A DNA stretch of 5,836 bases from an uncultured Chryseolinea sp. (lineage in GTDB: Bacteria > Bacteroidota > Bacteroidia > Cytophagales > Cyclobacteriaceae). Shown piece after piece: positions 1 to 5,768 of the stretch; positions within the stretch are counted from its first letter, which is position 1, and each line of letters starts with the position of its first letter. Made by a program: the position numbers and the translations under genes. The notes under the pieces are model-generated. The model saw only the letters and a list, made by a program, of their open reading frames with translations, ran no database searches and was not told where the DNA came from. The DNA lies in the NCBI GenBank assembly GCA_946478915.1, contig CAMLER010000351.1:1-5836 (forward strand). Reading direction: 5' to 3'.

Positions 1-132
1 CTGGCGCTGGGGTTAGTTGCGTTTGGGATACTGGAATTTGTTTATTTTTTTCCTTTCGCTGCTATCATTAGCATGCTTGCCGGACTGACGGCCTTTTTTT
101 CGATGATGATGCTGAAGCCAAGAGGGAATTGA
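1..132 (+). CDS. C-terminal end of a membrane protein (5' truncated)
   Basis: Frame 1 is open from the first base to a TGA at 130-132 and encodes 43 residues. The peptide is very hydrophobic, with about two membrane helices: one around residues 1-16 and one around 20-37, joined by a short VYFFPF stretch. It ends in a short basic tail, LKPRGN, which would fit a cytoplasmic C-terminus. Too little is present to name a family; small uncharacterised integral membrane proteins often end like this. The start lies outside the window. The gene converges on the DinB-family gene, with a hairpin in the gap between their stops. I am fairly sure it is coding because of its composition and clean end, but I assign no function. 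Confidence 0.55.
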   Translation: MALGLVAFGILEFVYFFPFAAIISMLAGLTAFFSMMMLKPRGN

Positions 133-163
133 CAACAGTCGATCAACCGGATCAACTGTTGTC
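131..163. terminator. Hairpin between convergent genes, possible bidirectional terminator
   Basis: The arms gacaacagt (131-139) and actgttgtc (155-163) are perfect reverse complements. After one C/A mismatch, a second GATC/GATC stem (141-144 with 150-153) closes a five-base loop. The left arm overlaps the TGA of the upstream plus-strand gene, and the right arm ends 9 bp before the minus-strand DinB stop. The position between convergent stops fits a shared terminator. No clear T-tract follows on either strand, so the call rests on stem strength and placement. Confidence 0.5.
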
Positions 164-172
164 CAGAAGCTG

Positions 173-679
173 CTAAACAGGCCTGTCCCAGAATGGAGGC
201 GGTTCAATACCCAACGCACGCAAATAAACATATCCCTGGCCGCGGTGATGGATTTCATTGTCAATCCAATACCAAATTGTGTAATACCCAGGTCCTTCAT
301 AGAGCCCGAACGCAATGTCAACTTCCTGAAATCTGTGCGCCGGAATCTTCGACCACAGTTGATTAATTTGGTCGGTCGTTTCATCCCAGAGGTCTAACAA
401 CTGCTTTTTGGTAGCAGGTACCTGTTTGCTGAATACATCCTGGCCATTCTCCCAATTACCGGTGACAATCCCTTTCAGGCCAGGCACAGCCATGCCAACT
501 ATTTCCATTGCGAGCTCTGCGAATGGTCGCATGCCTCCGATGGAAAAAGTGTACAATTCTTTCTCAGGGAAAGCTTCGATAACCCGGCGCGTTAGTGTTC
601 GATGATTCTGCCATTGCCTCAGTAGTTGAGCAGGCGTTATTACAGCTGCTTCAAGGGATAATTGTGTGGTGTGTTCCAT
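173..679 (-). CDS. DinB-family (DinB/YfiT-like four-helix bundle) protein
   Basis: A 168-residue soluble protein, the usual length for the DinB/YfiT-like putative metalloenzyme superfamily. The family includes thiol-dependent S-transferases, but most members have no known substrate. The hallmark C-terminal segment is present: NEIHHRGQGYVYLRALGIEPPPFWDRP at about residues 141-167, given here as a motif run with the paired histidines H144 and H145 as likely metal ligands. The earlier segment GGMRPFAELAMEIVGMAVPG (about 48-67) occupies the place where many relatives carry the first metal-binding histidine, but it has none, so metal binding may be altered or absent. The start ATG at 677-679 has no Shine-Dalgarno, as is usual in Bacteroidota. 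It stands alone: the gene upstream of it on the same strand is separated by a terminator. Family assignment is strong; no specific reaction can be stated. Confidence 0.85.
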   Translation of the reverse strand: MEHTTQLSLEAAVITPAQLLRQWQNHRTLTRRVIEAFPEKELYTFSIGGMRPFAELAMEIVGMAVPGLKGIVTGNWENGQDVFSKQVPATKKQLLDLWDETTDQINQLWSKIPAHRFQEVDIAFGLYEGPGYYTIWYWIDNEIHHRGQGYVYLRALGIEPPPFWDRPV

Positions 680-787
680 ATTCTTTGGTTATTTGAACGA
701 TGGACAAAGAAACCTGGGGCTCATGACAACTGTATGTCAGTAAGAAATTCGGTTGAAGTTTTTTCTTAATATTTACTGATGGTGCAT

Positions 788-816
788 AAAAACAAAAGCC
801 GGACTTTCGCCCGGCT
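788..816 (-). terminator. Intrinsic terminator for the small exported-protein gene
   Basis: On the minus strand a stem agccgg/ccggct (797-802 with 811-816) has an 8-base loop and is followed by the T-rich run TTTGTTTTT (796 down to 788). This is a standard Rho-independent layout about 50 bp beyond the TAA at 867-869. It should separate the small gene from the DinB-family gene, which would then need its own promoter within about 680-787. I found no exact TAnnTTTG box there. Confidence 0.7.
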
Positions 817-866
817 CATTGCTTCGTTTTACCTGTTTCTACTCAATGTTAACAGTTGCCGCCAAC

Positions 867-1067
867 TTATTTACCAATTCTGATTTGCCAATCTTTCTTT
901 TCGATTCGTCCGTCGCACCATTGCACGGTATGTGCATCGATAACGGTATAGCCTATGCATTTTTTCTTGGGAGCTTCAACTGGTTTGGTAACACTTATGA
1001 AAGACGTTGAGCCCACCAGGATCAACATCCACCCTCCGATTACAATCAGCTTTTTCATAATTGTCAT
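867..1067 (-). CDS. Small exported or membrane-anchored protein with two cysteines, function unknown
   Basis: A 66-residue ORF with an N-terminal signal or anchor. Lysines 5-6 are followed by a hydrophobic stretch, about residues 7-25 (LIVIGGWMLILVGSTSFIS). The remaining 40 or so residues are polar and contain KKKCIGYTVIDAHTVQWCDG (about 34-53), with C37 and C51, which could form a disulfide in the periplasm. No lipobox is evident. The ATG at 1065-1067 gives MTIMKK; the in-frame ATG at 1056-1058 gives the more typical signal start MKKLIV, and neither has a Shine-Dalgarno to decide between them. The coding case rests on the signal-like N-terminus, sensible composition, a matching terminator and little competing coding signal on the other strand. 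I do not recognise a family. Confidence 0.6.
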   Translation of the reverse strand: MTIMKKLIVIGGWMLILVGSTSFISVTKPVEAPKKKCIGYTVIDAHTVQWCDGRIEKKDWQIRIGK

Positions 1068-1325
1068 TTATTAGTTAACGTTTATCAGAAAAATCGAATA
1101 TCGTGCCGATTTCTTACATCTAAATTGCAAACTGCGACGAAAGGTGAACATGATCAATATCCTTCCAAACGAAGATTTTTGTTATTGAAGTACTGCTTTA
1201 CCATTGAAATCGCTGAATGCGCATCAGAATTGAAGACTTTCAAGGCGGCAGCTTACATACGTCAGAAAAAAATAATTTGAAAAAATTTTTTGTTGCGGTG
1301 CTTTCGTGTCCCGCTCTGGGAAAAA
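1068..1325. other. Intergenic spacer with no supported gene
   Basis: This 258-bp stretch lies between the P450 stop and the start of the small exported-protein gene and presumably carries that gene's promoter. It holds an A6T6 tract (1280-1291) and a weak 4-bp stem tccc/ggga just beyond the P450 stop, neither convincing as a terminator. A minus-strand frame from TAA-flanked 1252 down to a TGA at 1154 reads like protein (ends NNKNLRLEGY) but has only a TTG near its start and about 30 codons, so I do not call it a gene. It could be a remnant. Confidence 0.5.
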
Positions 1326-2648
1326 TCACTGACTTTTTTCCACTTCAAGAACAATTTTGTCGGGACGTAAGGTGACCAGCGGATTTACTTGTGGGGATAT
1401 TCCCGTCGGTTTGAAATTAAAACGTTGAACTGCTGCTTGAAGAAATATTACCATTTCAGCCATCGCAAAATTGTTCCCTATGCAAAGGCGAGGCCCTGCA
1501 CCAAATGGATAGAAAGCTTTTATTTTTTCTTTTTCCGGATTGGATTTGTAAAATCTTTCAGGCTGAAATAAATCCGGATTCTTCCAATATTTTACATCTC
1601 TATGAAGCCCGTAATAAAATATTATTATGATACTGCCTTTTGGAAAGGTGAACTTTCGAAAAGAATCGTCGTTGAGGGAGACCCGGTCGCTGATCCATGC
1701 GGGTGGGTAGAGCCTCATGCTCTCTTTAATGACTGCGTTCAATTCATCACACGTCACGCATTCCGCAACGGATAGGTTATGCGACGCATTCCTTACTTTC
1801 CGCAACTCCGTCTCATGTGTTGCGAGTAAATAAAGCGACCAGGCCAGAGCGTTAGCTGTTGTTTCGTGTCCCGCGATGAGCAGGATCAGAATTTCATCGA
1901 TAACCTGATCAACGTGCATAGGCATACCGTTATCTTCATATCGTGCATCCAGTAACATGTCAAGTAAATCGTCAAATCTCTGCGTGCTGTTCTTCCTTTC
2001 CTGAACGATGTTGAAAATTATCTCACGTGCTCCTTTGGCTCTGTCAAGGTTTCGTTTCACTTCTCCCGATAGACGGAACCACCAGTTCTTATGAGGCTGC
2101 CGCACCTCTTTGATTACGAACTCCTGTACTTCTTTAATAAACTCGCTTAGTTTACGCTGGTCTTCAATGGGTACTTTTATATTGAACAATGAGTTGATCA
2201 CTATTTCAAAAGCAAGCTGGTACATCAACGGATAAACATCGATGTGGCTACCTGTGGGAAACTTGTCCAGGAATTGATCACCAGTTCTCTTTATGATGTT
2301 ATACAACTTATGGATCTTGTCCGGATGAAAGCCCGGCTGTATCAACCGCCGTTGTTTCAACCAATATTCTCCATTCGAAGTCAACAATCCTTTTCCCAAA
2401 AATTTTCCAAGTTGATCGGTTTGAATTGGTGATTTGTGATAATTTTTATGGTTAATTCTCAGCACATGATCGATGAAGCCCGGATCTTGCGTAACAATCA
2501 TGCGTTTCAGTCCTAGATTAACAGAATACGTTCCATCGAATCGGGCCATGCTTTCTTCCATCGCACCAATAGGATCCTTAATCTGCTTATAGGTTCGCAC
2601 CATAGATTGCAGAAAAGAATAACCGGAAGGCATCAAATATTTTTCCAT
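1326..2648 (-). CDS. Cytochrome P450 (soluble, bacterial, CYP4/CYP102-like)
   Basis: A 440-residue haem-thiolate monooxygenase, complete by length and motifs. The C-helix WxxxR is W96-R100. The I-helix oxygen-activation motif AGHETT is at 259-264 (acid E262 followed by T263). The K-helix ExxR is E309-R312, followed by PERF at 363-366. The haem loop FGAGPRLCIG is at 382-391 with C389 as the axial thiolate. There is no membrane anchor, so it should be cytoplasmic. AGHETT with the FGAGPRLCIG loop recalls the CYP102/CYP4-like group, whose known members often hydroxylate fatty acids or other lipophilic molecules; the substrate here cannot be read from sequence. No ferredoxin, flavodoxin or reductase is encoded nearby and no reductase is fused, so electrons must come from elsewhere. 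The ATG at 2646-2648 fits the family N-terminus. It follows the GDSL lipoprotein gene by 87 bp and may share its transcript. Confidence 0.95.
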   Translation of the reverse strand: MEKYLMPSGYSFLQSMVRTYKQIKDPIGAMEESMARFDGTYSVNLGLKRMIVTQDPGFIDHVLRINHKNYHKSPIQTDQLGKFLGKGLLTSNGEYWLKQRRLIQPGFHPDKIHKLYNIIKRTGDQFLDKFPTGSHIDVYPLMYQLAFEIVINSLFNIKVPIEDQRKLSEFIKEVQEFVIKEVRQPHKNWWFRLSGEVKRNLDRAKGAREIIFNIVQERKNSTQRFDDLLDMLLDARYEDNGMPMHVDQVIDEILILLIAGHETTANALAWSLYLLATHETELRKVRNASHNLSVAECVTCDELNAVIKESMRLYPPAWISDRVSLNDDSFRKFTFPKGSIIIIFYYGLHRDVKYWKNPDLFQPERFYKSNPEKEKIKAFYPFGAGPRLCIGNNFAMAEMVIFLQAAVQRFNFKPTGISPQVNPLVTLRPDKIVLEVEKSQ

Positions 2649-2735
2649 TGTTAAGAACGCTGAACCATTAGATTGACATAGAGATGCAGTTCAATGACGC
2701 GTTGCAATCCAGTCATAAACTCGAATGCTCGTTAC

Positions 2736-3569
2736 TCAATCTCCATTGACAATCTTACTCATCAAAGGAATAAGCATCCGCGCAATGACTTCATAACCTT
2801 TATCCGAGGGATGAAGACCGTCATAGGTCATATCAATGGCTTCGTCTGGATATGGATATTCGTCGGTATCGGGATTGAAGGGGATGTTAACATAATCGGG
2901 ATAAGAAAAATTTTTGTATTCGCCTGTAGCAGGATCTCTTAGCCGCTTGAATTTCACCATATTCTCCAGGGTGATCTCGCTGGTGTGATATAAGTCCACG
3001 ACATCGAGATTTTCATTTTTCGCAATCGATATTATAGCGTTAGCAAACTGCTCCAAAGTTTGGCCGCTCTTTTCCCGGTAAGATCCGTATGCGTTGTTTG
3101 TCATGCCGCCCATGTATACGAAATCACCGCGTTGCATTGGGGTTATCAAAACAATATGTGCGTTTTGATTGAGGCTCCTCAACTTGTTTATGATGGTGCG
3201 ATAGGCTCCGAAGAATGTCTCATTTCCTGAATTGTCTTTGTAATCGTTGAATGTCCCAATCGGTTCCCCATGCCACCAATCATTCGTACCGAGAAAGATT
3301 GTGTATACATCCGCGCGTTCGAGTTCAAGAGATTCAATTTCGTTGGCTACTCTTACAGCAGTCCAACCGTTGTATCCTTTGTTTAAATAGCTCAGCTGTG
3401 GAAGCTGCTCCGACACGAGAGTCATATACCCTTTGGTTATACGACTACCAGCTTCGTCGCTGTGTTCATTCAAATAGGTAATGGAGTCACCCAACGCAAG
3501 CCATGTTTTTTGTTTCGGTACACATGAAACAACGATTATTGAAAGGAATAATATCAATTTCAGTTTCAT
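2736..3569 (-). CDS. SGNH/GDSL-family hydrolase, predicted lipoprotein
   Basis: A 277-residue protein with a lipoprotein signal peptide: lysines at 2 and 4, hydrophobic 5-14, and lipobox VVSC with C16 as the lipidated residue. The SGNH blocks follow. Block I is GDSIT with nucleophile S29. Block II glycine lies in NKGYNGW (G65 or G68). Block III is GTND with N96. Block V is DGLHP with D250 and H253. All catalytic positions are present, so an active esterase, lipase or carbohydrate deacetylase is likely, acting in the periplasm or at a membrane surface. The family alone does not give the substrate. The long segment between blocks III and V (GEPIGTFNDYKDN at 101-113, MQRGDFVYMGG at 145-155, PFNPDTDEYPYPDEAIDMTY at 230-249) is typical of a Bacteroidota lineage of the family as I recall it. 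It starts 26 bp after the chrA stop and precedes the P450 by 87 bp. The ATG at 3567-3569 leaves the signal peptide intact. Confidence 0.9.
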   Translation of the reverse strand: MKLKLILFLSIIVVSCVPKQKTWLALGDSITYLNEHSDEAGSRITKGYMTLVSEQLPQLSYLNKGYNGWTAVRVANEIESLELERADVYTIFLGTNDWWHGEPIGTFNDYKDNSGNETFFGAYRTIINKLRSLNQNAHIVLITPMQRGDFVYMGGMTNNAYGSYREKSGQTLEQFANAIISIAKNENLDVVDLYHTSEITLENMVKFKRLRDPATGEYKNFSYPDYVNIPFNPDTDEYPYPDEAIDMTYDGLHPSDKGYEVIARMLIPLMSKIVNGD

Positions 3570-3595
3570 AGGCGATTATTAAGCAGGAATTTAAT

Positions 3596-4711
3596 CTAAA
3601 CAAATGTTAAGGCGTATCCGAATAATGAACCCCCGAAAATAATGAATGCGGTATTAACATTTTTAAAAAAATACGAAATCAAAAAACCTGCTATGGCTAT
3701 CAGAATGGTTCGCCAATCAACCAAAACTTCCCGACCCATTTCCAAAATTACTGCTGATATGATTGCTACGGAGGCAACGTTCACGGCATCAAGAAACACA
3801 GACATCACTTTTGATGTTCGAAGTTTTGGAATAAGTGGATTTAGTAGCGCAACGAAAGCGAATGAAGGGAGGAAAATTCCTATTGTAGCAGCCAACGCAC
3901 CAGTTGCTCCGCCGATCTGCCAACCAATAAATGTTGCAGATGAAAAAACAGGTCCCGGAGTGAACTGACCAACTGCAATTGCATCGATCAACTGTTCCTT
4001 TGAAATTATCCCTGGGTTAACCAATGCATCGTCCAGGAACGCGAAAAGTACGTAACCGCTTCCATATAGAATTGAACCGATCTTTAAAAAGGTCCAAAAA
4101 ATTTTCAGATCGGATATTACAGTGAGAATAATCAATGGTGCAAAAATGTTGAGGTGAGATGCCCTTTTGCGGATTAGAAACAGAACGATTCCCACAATCC
4201 CGGCGGCGAAGAGGACGGCTATTTCGCTAAATCCTAATAGCACCAGGGCACCCGAGGCGACGCCGATGGCCGCCAGATCATATGACTTCACAGCTTTTTT
4301 TGCAAGACTGATCATAAGAAAGAGAACGACTGCGATAATGGAGGGCTTGATTCCATAAATAAAAGGTTGCACCTGTGGCAACGTGCCATATTTTTGGTAG
4401 GCCCAGGCAAACACCGCTGTAATTAAAACCGCAGGAAGTATGAAGCAAAACCCCGCCACGATCAAGCCTTTAAAGCCGGCCCGTTCCTGCCCAATATGCA
4501 TTGTCATTTCCGTTGAGTTTGGACCGGGAATCAGATTGGTAGCGCCAATCAGATCTAAGAAATGTTCTGGGGTCATCCATCTTCTCCGTATCACTACCTC
4601 TTTTTCCATCAATGCAATATGAACCACCGGCCCCCCGAAAGAAACACATCCGAGTTTGAGGAAGACAGCAGCGATCTCGGCTAAGGGACTGCTATCAATG
4701 TCTTTTTTCAT
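3596..4711 (-). CDS. chrA: Chromate transporter ChrA (CHR family, two-domain)
   Basis: A 371-residue inner-membrane protein with two tandem CHR domains, the long-chain form. Domain 1 has the signature FGGP (25-28) and GATNLIPGPNSTEM (about 56-69). Domain 2 has the matching YGSG (about 216-219) and AVGQFTPGP (about 246-254), then FLPSFAFV. About ten hydrophobic helices are visible, for example 82-106, 121-141, 146-161, 164-180, 271-294, 305-326, 333-349 and 354-371. Known members export chromate, probably coupled to the proton-motive force, and lower cytoplasmic Cr(VI); sulfate-related roles are also discussed for the family. The frame stays open to a TTG at 4783, adding 24 residues, but I prefer the ATG at 4709-4711. 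It gives MKKDIDSSPLAEIAAVF, the normal family N-terminus, and leaves an inverted repeat (4734-4760) untranslated. It is the first gene of a possible chrA, GDSL lipoprotein, P450 transcript and is divergent from the kinase-like gene. Confidence 0.92.
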   Translation of the reverse strand: MKKDIDSSPLAEIAAVFLKLGCVSFGGPVVHIALMEKEVVIRRRWMTPEHFLDLIGATNLIPGPNSTEMTMHIGQERAGFKGLIVAGFCFILPAVLITAVFAWAYQKYGTLPQVQPFIYGIKPSIIAVVLFLMISLAKKAVKSYDLAAIGVASGALVLLGFSEIAVLFAAGIVGIVLFLIRKRASHLNIFAPLIILTVISDLKIFWTFLKIGSILYGSGYVLFAFLDDALVNPGIISKEQLIDAIAVGQFTPGPVFSSATFIGWQIGGATGALAATIGIFLPSFAFVALLNPLIPKLRTSKVMSVFLDAVNVASVAIISAVILEMGREVLVDWRTILIAIAGFLISYFFKNVNTAFIIFGGSLFGYALTFV

Positions 4712-4733
4712 AGTGCAATTATCAATACTTAAA

Positions 4734-4760
4734 ATCTTGGTCGAATGGATAGACCAAGAT
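4734..4760. repeat. Perfect 9-bp inverted repeat in the chrA leader
   Basis: The arms atcttggtc (4734-4742) and gaccaagat (4752-4760) are exact reverse complements around a 9-base spacer. They lie 22-49 bp upstream of the preferred chrA ATG. It could be an operator for a dimeric regulator or, if transcribed, a hairpin in the chrA leader. With the spacer of 9, arm centres are 18 bp apart, close to two helical turns, which would suit a dimeric protein. Confidence 0.55.
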
Positions 4761-4794
4761 GTTGGTAATATGTGCCACTTCAAAAATGAGGTTT

Positions 4795-4829
4795 AAAAGT
4801 AACTTATTGTAATATTCAGTGTTACTTTT
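4795..4829. repeat. Perfect 9-bp inverted repeat overlapping the divergent promoter
   Basis: The arms aaaagtaac (4795-4803) and gttactttt (4821-4829) are exact reverse complements around 17 bases. The right arm lies within the -7-like TACTTTTG on the plus strand. The left arm read on the minus strand gives TACTTTTA (4801 down to 4794), one base off the same consensus and pointing toward chrA. The repeat may therefore represent back-to-back promoter elements, an operator, or both. Confidence 0.5.
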
Positions 4830-4830
4830 G
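4823..4830 (+). promoter_or_regulatory. Bacteroidota-type -7 promoter box for the kinase-like gene
   Basis: TACTTTTG matches the Bacteroidota sigma-A -7 consensus TAnnTTTG exactly. Transcription would start near 4835-4838, leaving a leader of about 20 bases before the TTG at 4858. No good TTTG-type -33 element is visible at the usual spacing (a TTG at 4807-4809 is too close), so the promoter may be weak or activator-dependent. Confidence 0.4.
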
Positions 4831-4857
4831 AGTCGGGAGCTGTCCAAATGAATTAAG

Positions 4858-5766
4858 TTGAAGTGGGTAAAAAGAATATTTAGCAGTCCATTTCCTGACA
4901 GGATCGATGGACTTCGGTATAACGCTCTCATCGCATACCTGGTATTCCAATTTGCACAAGCCGTATTTCTCTTACTATACGGACTTGCCCAACCGGAACT
5001 ATACGACACTCTTGTTCCGGCTGCTCTATACAGTTTCCCCAGTATCATAATAGTACTATTTTTTGCACACAAGAATTATAAGATCACAACGATGGTGTAT
5101 GTGGCAATTTCATACATCGTGCAGTGTGCTTACCTATTTAGCATAACGTTCTCGGTCGAAATGAACCTGACTTCGCTAGTCGTGTTTGTAATGATTTCTA
5201 TTCTTGCCTTTGCAGTGCTCAACAAATGGTGGGGACTGTCTCTTTTTGGCCTGGGTATCCTAGCGATCCTATGCAATTACGCTTTGGCAAATGCATCCTT
5301 CAGAAGCGACGTAACGACATATGATATTAATGGAGTATTTTATCACACGGCAGCCTATACCATATTCATGTTTTGCTTTATCTGTTATCTGCTCTTCTTA
5401 TTTGAGAAATACATGCGACTTTATCTGTTAGAAAACACCACAAGCAATGATCTCAACGCCAGACTCAAGTTATCCGTCAATCTATTAAATAAAGCGAACG
5501 CTGATCTCGAAAAACACGTTGCTGCACTTTCCGAAGCCAATGTTAAATTAACAAATTATGCATGGGCGCATGCACATGAAGTCAGAGCACCTGTGGCCAG
5601 AATTCTAGGATTGCTTAATTTGGTAAAACTCGACCGCGAGCTTGATAAGGAATTTTTCACTGTTACATTGCTGAACACAGCGCAAGAACTGGACGCCGTA
5701 ATTATAAGAATGAACCGAGTGCTCGAGGATGTTAATCCTGAAGATGAAAAGGGAAAGAACGATTAA
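4858..5766 (+). CDS. Membrane protein with a stand-alone histidine-kinase DHp (HisKA-like) domain, no ATPase domain
   Basis: A 302-residue protein. Residues 1-20 are basic and polar. About six membrane segments follow (roughly 22-42, 53-71, 77-97, 104-121, 125-141, 161-183). A coiled coil covers about 195-232. The last part is a DHp helical hairpin whose H-box AHEVRAPVARIL has phosphoacceptor H240, E241 and P245, with the second helix about 263-290. A full kinase would continue for some 120-150 residues with N, G1 and G2 boxes; here the protein ends at ..NPEDEKGKND with a clean TAA at 5764-5766. It therefore cannot phosphorylate itself alone. It may dimerise with a kinase, accept phosphate in trans, or act as a sensor scaffold or phosphatase. 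The start is TTG at 4858: an in-frame TGA lies at 4849-4851 and the first in-frame ATG (5089) would remove the first membrane segments. It is divergent from chrA; no response regulator is adjacent. Confidence 0.8.
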   Translation: MKWVKRIFSSPFPDRIDGLRYNALIAYLVFQFAQAVFLLLYGLAQPELYDTLVPAALYSFPSIIIVLFFAHKNYKITTMVYVAISYIVQCAYLFSITFSVEMNLTSLVVFVMISILAFAVLNKWWGLSLFGLGILAILCNYALANASFRSDVTTYDINGVFYHTAAYTIFMFCFICYLLFLFEKYMRLYLLENTTSNDLNARLKLSVNLLNKANADLEKHVAALSEANVKLTNYAWAHAHEVRAPVARILGLLNLVKLDRELDKEFFTVTLLNTAQELDAVIIRMNRVLEDVNPEDEKGKND

Positions 5767-5768
5767 TC

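Larger units (their letters stand above)
4775..4866. repeat. Long-range 9-bp inverted repeat reaching the TTG start of the kinase-like gene
   Basis: The arms ccacttcaa (4775-4783) and ttgaagtgg (4858-4866) are exact reverse complements 74 bp apart. The right arm is the first three codons (TTG AAG TGG) of the kinase-like gene, and the pair encloses the 4795-4829 repeat. It may be two half-sites for one regulator or coincidence. A transcript from the predicted promoter at 4823-4830 would lack the left arm, so RNA pairing is unlikely for that gene. Confidence 0.35.

Noticed and set aside
13..384. Minus-strand 123-residue open frame
   Set aside because: It crosses the upstream gene end, the intergenic hairpin and the DinB coding sequence in another frame; composition is arginine/serine-rich and shadow-like.
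737..779. 7-bp inverted repeat tcagtaa/ttactga upstream of the DinB gene
   Set aside because: Short arms, 29-base spacer and AT-rich sequence make chance likely; no promoter box fits it.
1154..1243. Short minus-strand frame from TTG, 29 codons, protein-like ending NNKNLRLEGY
   Set aside because: Only a TTG start, a TAA four codons upstream and no terminator or signal; too short to support without homologues.
1280..1291. A6T6 palindrome downstream of the P450 gene as a terminator
   Set aside because: It is a simple AT tract without a GC stem, and the nearby tccc/ggga stem is only 4 bp.
3642..3968. Plus-strand 108-residue open frame
   Set aside because: Antisense shadow of chrA, which has clear family motifs across the same bases.
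4712..4783. 24-residue N-terminal extension of ChrA from a TTG at 4783
   Set aside because: The extension resembles no transporter N-terminus, covers the inverted repeat at 4734-4760, and an ATG at 4709-4711 gives the normal family start.
4722..5072. Minus-strand 116-residue open frame
   Set aside because: Antisense to the start of the kinase-like gene and overlapping the divergent regulatory region; no family features.
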